A DNA stretch of 64,000 nt, taken from Aselliscus stoliczkanus (taxonomy: Eukaryota; Chordata; Mammalia; Chiroptera; Hipposideridae). Below the pieces are notes generated by a model. It did no database searches. It saw nothing but the letters and a program-made list of their open reading frames with translations, and was not told the DNA's origin. The position numbers and the translations under genes are program-made. The stretch covers positions 90,193,117 through 90,257,116 of the forward strand of contig CM066740.1 in NCBI GenBank assembly GCA_033961575.1. The letters are read 5' to 3'. Shown one piece after another: positions 50,001 to 61,283 of the stretch (position 1 is its first letter; the number at the start of each line of letters is the position of its first letter).

Positions 50001-53000
50001 AACTCACGGAATTGAGTGAGTATGAAACTCAGTTTTGTATCTTGATCTACCTCGAAGAATCTAAAACTCTTATTTTTTAATGTTTTTAAAATTTTTTTTA
50101 GCTGAGCCATGCTGCCACCTGTTGGCAGCTCAGCGGCTGCTCAGCTTGGGCCGGGAATCCAACCAGCAACCCTGCTGCTTAGAGCTCGCACTAGAGCGAG
50201 CTGAGCCACTCGGCCGGCCCTAAAACTTATTAATCGCTTTTATTTTAAAGCCGAAGGAGGAGCCTCAGCGCTCTGGGCCTCGTGTCACGTGAGTCCTGGG
50301 GCCGCAGCAGCCCGCACAGCACCCTAACGCCCACGGTCACCACGGCCGAAACGGGAGGGGCGCCCTACCGATGTTCGGGAAGAAGGGCTCCGACCGCTGG
50401 CGGATCATGGCCTGCATCTGCCGCTGCTGCTGCTGCTCCTGGCGCTCCTGGTCCAGGAGGTCCTGCAGCAGCAGCGGCTGCTCTTCCAGAAGGAGCGGCC
50501 GCTCTCGGCTCTGCTGGGCTAACGCTGGCGGGACCATCAGCGGAGGCGGTGCGGACAGGCCGCCAGCACCAGGCTGGCTGGGCAGAGGCACGGCTGGATT
50601 TGCAGGTTTTCCGGTCCCGAAGCCATGACTCACTGCTGGTTGACCCGGAATGAATCCTGGATTTACCTGCACGCCCTGAGGAAAAGCATGGTTTACTCTA
50701 GAGACTACTGTCACATTCGAATTCATGGCATTATCCAAAACATGACCAGGCGGCGTCATCAGGGGAGGAGGCAAACTTGACACGTGACTGGACGGAGAGG
50801 CCGGCACAGGGGGTGGCGGAGAGCCCAATGGCCTCATGTCTGAACTGTCAGGTTTTTCATTAGCAAGTAAACTTGAAAGAACTGGCGCTGACCCCGTTAT
50901 GCCACAGGCGTTCATTCCGTCTTCAGCAGGCAGCTGGCTGGGTCCATGACCACCGGTGCTGCAGCCCGCACTTTCTCCACTGGCTCTTTTGTCCAGCAGA
51001 TCTGGACCACCGGACTGCGAGGAAGCCTTTTCTCCCTGACTTGCATCTGTGTGGGCAGAAGCCTGGGAGCAGGGAGAGTCCCCATGATCTTGACCCTCCT
51101 CACTTTTCTCACCTTCACATTTGACTTCCCCTTTAGAATTTGGAGACAGAATTTCTGTCTTTATCTCACTGGGATCAGCAGGTTTTTTCCATGGAGAACG
51201 TTTATCCGAAGGAGCCACCGTCTTCTCTTCCTGCTCCTTTGTCTGGGGTTCGGTAGACGCACACTGGTTGTCTAGCTTGTCATCGATGGGGACGCTGAGG
51301 TCCAGCTCCTCGTTGAACACGCTCCGTTTCCCCCCGAGGTCGAGCTCTGGGTCCGTGTACGCGATGATATCGAACTCCCCCGACCTCAGGAGATCATCCA
51401 GGTTGGGATCGTTCGCTTCCAAATTACCCAAAGTGTCCAGCTCGTCCCCCTTGCCGTCGTCTGCATCCAGATTTAAATGTTCGAGGTCTTCATCGTCCAA
51501 GTCCTTGACTTCAACGCCCTCGAGGTCTTTAACATCTAGTTCCTTTACAGATGCGTCATCAGAAATCAGTTTCTCCTCAAGGCTGTCAGAAGACTGGGGG
51601 GGCACCTGCAAACTGTCAGGTGATGTCTGAGCCGCTGCAGGTGTTGACAATGGGGTCTCTGAAAACTCACCACCTAAGGGGTGACTCAGGGGCCGCATGA
51701 CCACAGACGAAGAATGGACAGGGTGGCCCTGCTCCTGCTGAGATGGCGGCAGCTGCTCCACATTTGGGTGCACGGGCAGCTGACTAGGTGGACCCTGGGA
51801 AGGCCGTCTCATGGGGTCCGTGTGTCTAGGGCCTGCAAAGTCTGGCCGGGGAAGGAAGCTGCCATGTCTGGGATGAGACGGTGCCTCGATAACATTCCCA
51901 GGGGGAGCACTGAAGGGCAGCCGTGGCCGGCCGTCGGGAGCCCTATGCCTCAGCTCAATAAATGCTTGGCCCAGGATGTTATGTTGCTGAACGGACAGGC
52001 TCTGAGGAGGAAAATGCTGAGCCAGCCCAACCGGACTGGTCATCTGGGAGTTGTTTAAGGGCCTGGGCATATCTACAGACATGGACCTTCTGAGCTGTGG
52101 CGGAACGCCTGACCCCTGCATCGGCGGAGAAGGCACGAGGTAGCGCTCCTGGCCCGGCAGGGCGCCGTGGCTGCCTCCTGCAAACGCAAATCTGAAAGGA
52201 ACAAAAACCAGATAGTTAACATTAAATATGGTGCTGAACTTAGTCAGGCTGAGAAAGTACAAGTTTCGGTCTAAACTCAAATACAAAATTAACATTGCCA
52301 AGTATGATGACTTAGGCAACAATAAAATTATCACGACTAGAAAGCACTCACTAAGTACGTACACGCAAGGAAATTTTTGCTAAATACCCTGTAATGAACG
52401 CCCTATCTGAGCTCCAAAGACATATGCTCAACAGATAGCAAAAAATGAAGACAGAGAAACAGCCACCACCAAGCGGGTGTAATCCATTGTTTAGAAATCA
52501 GTATAACGATATTGGAGAGGATGTTTCCTTTTTCTATATTTAGGGAGGCTAGGTGGGGCAGGGGCTGCTTGAATGAAGGGAGGAGATCTAAGGAAAACCA
52601 CCGGAGGGCTGAGAAGACAGAGGCCCGGGCGTGATGGCTGCACAGATTCACGCATTTGCTGGAGAGGAATGAAGACAGGGCACAGGGAGAGAGAGAATGA
52701 CAGGCATCATCTGTAAAGACTTGGCAAATGAGTAAATTATAAAACTGCTTTTATTATTTACATTGTACCTTGTTCTAGAAAGGACTAAAGGCAATTTACA
52801 AATAGATATCAAATAGACGGGCATAAATTAAAACTAAGGAGGGGGAGAAAAAAAGGAAAATAAGGCTAAGACTCTATAACACGGAGGTAGGTATCAGAGT
52901 AAAAAGTATGTCTCACTAAACAAAAAGCGTGTCTTAACGAACGAGCTCCTCAGTACAACTGGGGTGTTAGAACTTAAAACTTTTGACTAGCCCCTTGCAG

Positions 53001-56000
53001 GAAAACACAAAACCCCCACTAACTGTACAAGTCCATCTCATCATGAAAAGCTCCCAAAGGAAAGCCACTTTCCAATTTGGAAAGTCTCACGAGTATTTAC
53101 AATGTAAACTAAAATAAAAAATTGGGGAAAGGGGAACACCCACTTATTGTCTCACAGGAGGCTCTGACTGAATATGGTAGTTACATTTCAGAGGTGTGAC
53201 TGGTATGATGAACTATGTCACCGTGGCCATAATGTAATACTAACAGTCAACACTTACTAACAAACGGAGTCATTCGAGTTATTAAAAGTTAAAAAAAAGA
53301 AGAAATCCAAGACCTGTCATTGGTGAAAATAACACTGCTGATATCTCAAAGAGTCAAGAAGTAAAGGGCTGTAACAGCTCCTTGGTTACGAGTGACGTCA
53401 CTCGTCCCCCACCCTTCCTCACGCGGCAGCTGGGTCCGGCCCGGAACGGGGAGCATTACCTAAATCCATGCGGCCTCATCCCCAGCGCAGTGCCGTCCGG
53501 GGCACAGGGTCCACGCGGGTCTCTGGGGAACACCGAGTACCGTGGTCCTAAGGGAGGCACCACAGGCGACCTGAGGCCGCCGGGATAGGGGGGTGGAGGC
53601 CGGGCGAACGCCTGGCTGACGCTCTCAGGCTGCCAGTGCTGCGGCGGGGCGGGCTGGGGCCCCGCGGCCGGCTCCTGCGAGCCCCCTTTCTCCTGCCGAC
53701 CCGCCATCTTCTTCTGCTGCTGCTGATGCAGAATGATTTCTCGTAACTTCTGCCGCTGATGGAAAGAAACAAACATCACTGGGCTTTCCGATAACCAATG
53801 GCTTTTTAAATCCTGGTGCTTCCAATATGTGCTTATGGTAATGTTTCAAATATCTTAATGTTCTAAAGTTGGATGAAACACAACTTACAGTTAAACTAGT
53901 CAATAGGTTTTAAGATATAAATGGATGATTTGGGTCCTTTTCCTTGCCAGACCACTATCACAAACAGAAAATGTTTCGTATTTAAGAATTCCCCTACAAA
54001 TTCATAAATGTTGAAAGCAGATACAAAAAAAATCCAACTGGATTGGTGTTAATTTTATCAATTTCATTTTTCTTTTATGCAGTAAGACAAAAAATTAAAC
54101 TTGAACACCTGTGTAGAAACTACTCTGTTTGAGGAAATGGATCGCTTTTTCAAACTACACCTTACAACCTGTGAGGACACACGTGTTTACCTGTCTCAGT
54201 TTCTCTGTCTCCGCAGGCGTCATATTTACAGTGTTCTGGGAATCAGTCACGCCTGACGTTGGTACAAGTCCAGTGGGCTGCGAGAGACTGGAAAACTGCT
54301 GGCCTTGAGAACTCATGGGCGAGTTGGAGGGGGCACTGAGGCTCCCCCCGGACCCAGGCCGGGGCTGGTCAGCAACATCACTTGTTCCAAAAGCGTCAGG
54401 CTGAGGTCTGGGGGTCATTGGAGGCTGGTCGTAGGGATCGTGAGCAGAAGGGGAAACGCGGCTGAAGGCATCTGGAAGGCCAGGCCCCGGGGGCCTCGGT
54501 GTTTGGGGGCACGCGTCAGGCGGCCTCACCAAAGGGCCAGCTAGGGCTGCCCCTCGATTTTGTGATGCCTGCAGGAAAGGATCCTGGTTTGGCAAGAGGA
54601 TGGGCCTTGTCACTGAGGACCGAGTCAAACCCTCCGAAATCCTTGGCCTTGGGGTTGCTGGTGGCTGCGGGTAAGGAACAGAAATCCCAGGTCTTGGGGT
54701 TCCGGGAGGATGAGTGTACGGGCCAGCATGCCTCTGACTGGATGCCGATGTCACGAACAAGTCGGCTTGTGTAGGCGGCCTAGGGGTTGGTGGCTGCTGA
54801 CCATATGGATCAATGGTGGGTGGCCGCGGAGTGCCAGGAGGCTGAGAATAAGGGTCTGCGTTGGAGCGAGACGTTCCTGAGGGTTGCGAGTAAGAATCCA
54901 CAACAGGCCGTGGAGTTCCTGGGGGCTGTGAATACGGATCCTGAGACGCTGGCCTTGCGACGGCACCAGGCTGGGGGAACGCCCTGGACGGATGGGCAAA
55001 GGGTTCATTCACTGCGGGGTGTGGGGTGAGGGGAGGCTGGCTATATGGATCACTCGATTGGTTATGAGAAAAATTATCTACGGGTCTTGGTGTCAAAGCA
55101 GGCCTTTCATAAGGGTCAACGGACAGTCGCCTCGGTGCCTGTGACACTGATCCATAAGGATCCTGGGAAGGTGGAGGCGGCTGCATTGGAGTCTTAAAAG
55201 GTCCAGGACCCCTCTCGAGAGGTACAGGTGTCAGCAAAGGCCGTGTGTGCGGGTCAGGGACCCGCTGTCTGTGAAATGCCTCTGCCCTAGGACATGGTTT
55301 AGTAAAGTGATCATTGGTTCCAGCCGCTAGAGGACCTTTTGCAGTTTGTTCAGAAACTAGAGGAGGCCGGGGTAGGCCCGAGGGTTTGGGGAACTGCTCC
55401 GTCATCACAGGCCGGGGGGTGTCTGGGGGCTTTGCATAGGGGTCGCTGTGTGTCGCGGGGGAACATGAATCTCTGACGGGGGGCGGCCTGTTGGCGGGGG
55501 TGTCACTCAGCTGAGTGGGCCTGGGTACCGATGACAAAGGGGCACAGACTTCCACCAGGGCCGCAGGAGCTCTTCTGGCAAAACTATGGCCCCCGGGAGG
55601 CGGTCTCGGGGTGCCGACCATTTTCGCGTAAGGATCCATGGAGGGAGATGGAGGCCGGGAGTTAGAAGACCCAGGTGAGAACCCCTGTGCTGACGGCGGC
55701 TGAGGGGCCTGAGGTTGGGCCAGGCCCTCCTGCAGGGAGACGCGGGCCGAGGCTGGCGGAGGCGGGGCGTGAGGCTTCACAAACACATCATCCGCCGAGG
55801 GGGCGCTGGGCAGCGGCTTCGTGAACAGGTCTTTGTGGAAGGGCTGTGCAGGCGACATGCCGCCGGCGGCGGGCTGCGGGGTCAGGGGGCGGTGCACGCC
55901 GCTGCCGGGGGGCTCGGGGCCCGGCGGGGCCGGGGCAGGGGCCGACTGCACGCCCAGCTGCTGCTGCTGCTGCTGCTCGCTCTTGACCTGCTCCAGCTTC

Positions 56001-59000
56001 TGCGTGGCCTCGATCTTCGCCTGCTGCTTACTTTTCTGGCGCATTTGCTGTTGAAATCGCAAAGAAAAGGCAATGATATGGCTACGGGAGGCTACAACTG
56101 ACCCGGGGCAGGGACGAGCAGCCCCGTGACCAAATTCACTGTGACCAGCTGCCGGTCATCACGGCCTGGCTGACCTGTGCTGAGGGCAGCACGTTGTTTA
56201 AACTGTCAACTAACTTCCCGAGTCGACTGACAAAGGTGTGGCTGAGAGAGGAAGGCCTGTTTTGAATCAGTTCTACTAGGAACATATTCTGAACTAATGG
56301 CATCAATCGCTCTCTTCCTGATGAGCAGAAACGAGGTTTAGAAAAGCCGGTGATCGAAAGAACACCACACCACACACCTGTCTGAACTTCCACTCCTGCT
56401 CGTGCTCCGATTCCCGCTGCTTCAACGGGTCTTTGAAGAGCTCCGAGTCGGCACGGGAGCCGGGGTCGCTGCTGTCCTGCTGCTGCCGCCTCCCGGCATC
56501 ATGGGACATCTGCACTTTGTTGATGCGCAGGGCGGCCCTGTTGTCTCGGGCTTTTTGCTTTGAAGAAAGGACAGAATGGCCGCCCCGTGAATGTCCACAT
56601 GGACTAACAATAAAGCTACGTGGAACGTTATCACACAAAAGTAAGGCAAAGTTGGGTGAAAGAGCTGAAATACAGCCCTTTTCAGGACTGACAGCCACCT
56701 GTGTGACAGCGTCTGGACAGCAGCCTGCCTCCCTTTCATGAGGCATGTCACCATCTACCTGACCAGACTAGAGAACCCAGGTGTCGGCTAGTAGTTTTCC
56801 ATCCTAACTTTCTTAAGAGAGCTTTCAAAACCGGAAAAATTCACATCCCTCTTAATGTACAGCAAGGGAAGATATCAAATCAATCCTCCAAATCCGAAAT
56901 CTGGAATTTGAAGCCTAACATTTAAGAAAATTGCCTCAATCCTGTCATTACATAATATATTGTCAAAGTAAAACAAAGCATTATCAACACATCAGAAACA
57001 ATCTTTGCGCTATCTGAACAATTATTATCACTGACAATGAGCTGAAGATCAACAAGTGTTTTTTTTGTTTGTTTTTGTTTGGTTTTTCAGGGCAGTGTCA
57101 CTGGCCCTCATATGTGGGACCGAACCGGGGCCGCTGGTTTCCCAGGCCAGCACTTAACCACCGCGCCACTCGGCCGGCCCTGCATTGAAGATCAAATTGG
57201 AAAATTAACTGCTTCTACTTTTAGAAACAATAATGTCAATTTAATATGCTCTAAAACGAAAGCAGGGATTTGGATCCAATTGACAATCTTATTTGGGCTC
57301 TTTGGGAAACAGCATCTCATCATCAGAGCTGTGAATCTTACAAAACACCCTGATTAATTAATTCCTGGGCAAGTGCATGTTGCAAAAGCTCCTTCAAGGC
57401 GTCTACGCAGGTCTCTCAGGACACATGAAGACTCTCTACTGAACCTAACACAGAAAGGGCTCACTGTGGAAGAAACAAAGGCACACGGATACAGCCTCAA
57501 AATGTAATCTAGTCCTCTTCTAAGAGGAGAGGAAATAAGTTTGAAATGAAATGAATTAAACATGCTCCTAAAATAACTGATTTCAATCTTCAAAGTCCTG
57601 GCTGTTAACTAGCTTATAAAAATGTCACACTTTATATTAAGATATAATGAGCTAGGAAATCACTGTAAAATCAAAGCTGTGTATTAGTTGTACAAGTATT
57701 AACATGTGTTTTCTGCAATGGAAAATCTTTCCATTAACCTAAGACGATAAAAAATAAAGCTCAGGTATTGTGTTGAAAGGTATTAACACACTGAATGTCA
57801 ACTGCAATTGGGAAAAAAAGATAGTGAGCAGTCCGTCATGCTGAAAGGTACAGACAAGATGGATGCACCTGAAAAAGCTATGCTGGGTAAACACGAAAGG
57901 ACACCAATTAAAAGCAAATAAGTAAAAGATAACGTGTAAGAGCTTGTTTTAAATACCACATATGGGGCTCTTTCCTGCGAGCTTGCTTTTCTCCACAGTT
58001 TAGCGATCTGCTTCACTCGCGTGCTCCAGTCTGCAACAAGAGAAGACAGAATACCCATGTACAGAGCTGTAGTGATGCCATGCCATAGTAAAAAGGCCGA
58101 ACTGCTAACAGTTAAACGCATTCTGGCCAGCGTTTCATAAATGAGTAGCCCTATGACATTCCTTGTAAGGTACCAAGTTCTGGCACACAGGACGTTAAAT
58201 ACATGTTTTCTGAATAAAGTGTTGTCTTATTAATGATCTTGCTTGTAGAGTTGGGGAGCTTTTAAATAAAAGGAGCTAGTACCAAGATAAATTTAAGGCA
58301 AATATAATCAATTCACTCAGCCAGGTAAGGTGCTACCAGAACCAAAGCTAAAAATTTTGTAAAATATGTGTACTTCACAGAAAGCCATCAATTTGACAAA
58401 AGGAAGCAGGCACTGAGATAAAGAAGTATCTCACCAGCATTAGTGCACAACAAAAACAGGGAAAAGCAGTGATTTGAGCCATTTCTATGAAATCCAGTGT
58501 CAGGACAGCATACAAAAGGAAGTTTGCATGAGATCAGCAGTTAGTGATGAATGTAGAAATGATTTAGTCCATTAAAAAATAAATAACTTAGGAAAAGCCA
58601 TGGAAAATGGAAATCAGTTGATAGACCGCAGTCCTAGCATAAATATTATTTCATAATATTTCAAAGCTTCATCCTCTGGTTAATCAGAATCTTCAAAGAG
58701 GCTGCCACTGTATCACAGGTTGTTTTTTTTGTCAAGTGGGGAAGGGAAGGTAATGCTGAGTGAGTGTTGTGGGAACACTGAGAACTGAGTCTGACTTATC
58801 TAACTTCATACTTTTGATGAAATGGCAAGACTCTGTTCTAGGAATTTTTCTGTACAGTTACACATAACACAACACTGACCCCCCTTATGTTTATCAAGAC
58901 TGCTAGGAACTGGCAAACGGGTCATCTCATTCACTGAAATTAACGTCTGGGAAGTACACTAACGGGCACAGGGCGGAGGGGTAACAACCCGCGAGGTGTC

Positions 59001-61248
59001 TCTACACCTCTAGGGACGCCTCACATTGTGCACAGTCATGCAGGACGGAGATCAGTGATGACCCTCGGGCTCTCCATTGTGGTAAAAAGAACGGGCCCCA
59101 CTGCCTCCCACACGGGGGGGGGGGGGGGCTGGGAGCGCGGTGACGCACCAGGGAACTCCTCCTTCAGGCTGGGGAAGTTCATGTTTGTGTAGAGGACCGG
59201 GGCCACCGTCGCCATCTCCCCCAGGGCCTCCTCCTTCTCCCACTTGAGCGCGCTCCTCTGGGCGTTCGACATCGTGTCACTTTCCCCTTCCACGGCGGGC
59301 GCTGATGATGTCCACGGGCCGTGAGGGTCACTGGCCATTGGATTGAATGCTGGATTTTTATCCCTGGCAAATAACAAATAACTTGACTTCATAAACATAA
59401 AATAACTTTCTCAACGGCATGATCAGGTCCAAGTTCATGAAAACCTATCATCACAAAATAGCTGAAATGCTTGATGATTTTTAGCAAAGATGGCAACAAA
59501 GTTCATGTCGGCTAGTATGGAGCACAATGAAGAGACTAACATGTACGTGACAAAACCCCTTCAGCTCCCGCAGGAGGCGCGCTCTAAGTACCTGGCCTCA
59601 GGGTACGGGGACTGAGCCATGGCGGACAGCGTGCCCAGGCCACTTCCGGGAGGCAGCGCGTTGTGTGGCAGGTGAGGACTGGGTCCGATAAGGCCATTGA
59701 TGAGTGGCATCCGTGAAAAAACATCTTAAAAGAAGAAAATAACAATTCAGTTTGTACATTATTCATAAATAATAGAAAAGCTCTGGAAATATTTCTTTAA
59801 AAAATTTTGGATTGCTATTGAAAAGCTGGATTTGATCAAAATTATTCTGTAAAATACTGCTTAAAGAGGGACTGCTTATAACATTTTGAAGCATGGTCAC
59901 CATGGTCCAGAGGCAATAGCACGGGGCTCATCAGAAGCAGAATCAGTGACTGTTCTGTAAGCGGCAGGCAGCATGTGTTAGCAATGCAGCTCAGCAAACA
60001 CTACTGAGTTTTATCAAATACATTCTCTTCTTCATTCTAAAGTTACAAACAGGTGTTTTTATTTTACTCTTGTTCTGTTAATACAAAACACCATCTATGA
60101 TTTGTAAATTGAAACAGTTTTGAACACACGATATTTCATCTACCATTATCAGATTGTTATTGTTAAAAAATATATACGTTCTAGTTTTGACCTAATTTTC
60201 ATTATTTGGCAGTTTCAGTCAGCAAATGCATTTTAGCTTTCATTCCAGCTTATTCACAAGCTTCAAATACCTTATCTCCTTTCTAAGTAAACATTAGGCA
60301 AGCCATAAAACCACATTTCGCTTCCCTGCAACTCTCCCCTCAAGCATGTAACTAACTGCAGGCCTCACTGGGACCCTCTGCTGTCCTTATCTAAACTTTC
60401 CAGCAAAAACAAACAAAAAAACTCAAACACACCCATTTTGTACTTTCCAAAGCCCCTTCCAATTTAGAGACATCCTCTAAAGAAATAAACACCCGGTCTG
60501 GTAACTGTTGTAACACTCAGAACAGCTCTAGGAGATTCACACCCGCACCACTGATCAATTATACAAATGGAAACACAGCTGTGGAGTCTCTAACACCTGG
60601 TTCCCCTGGTGGACCAACAGAGCGCCCTACCCTGAGCACGGCCGTGCGCTTAGAAGAAAAAGCGCCGGACAGCTTCCTGGCCCCTCGGGCTTCCCGCGGC
60701 GCATCTCTCCCCTAAGCCAGCCCTGACTGTCGCAACTTGAAAGCGCAGAGCTCCAGCTCCGATGTGAGAAGTCTGAGCGGAACGCTGGCGGATTTTTGGA
60801 GTTTGTCTTAAGGACTTCTAGGTTAGGGCTTATCCTACTAAGTGGCAGAGCTGGGCTCACTGGCTCAGGACTCCACGGTGACAAGTGTCTCAGGACACTT
60901 AGGTTCACTCCAAGGGTAGATTAAGGACAGCGATTTCTGCTTTTATTCAAAGAAGTAGGTTTCATTAAGGACTATGAAATTTTATTGAACAATAGCAAAT
61001 GTCTTTCATGTAATTAGGACAAACAAAAGCTTCTTTATTGGAAAAGCGAATGTGATCTATCTTACGGTTACCTGTCAACACTGCCACCATACTGAAACCT
61101 TTCATATAGCTATTGCTTAGTAAGCGCTTTATATATGCCACACACTGCGCATGTATTAACTCTTTGATCCTCACAACAACCCTAGGAAATGAGCTGTTGC
61201 ATGCAGCTCCATTTAAGCAAAATGACTCCCCAACCCCAGAAGTTAAAT

Positions 61249-61283
<35 letters not shown>

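Larger units (their letters stand above)
49079..50368 (-). other. KMT2C intron with two different SINEs
   Basis: Holds the Rhin-1-like SINE at 49658 and the VES-like SINE at 50075. The rest is AT-rich. Confidence 0.6.
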
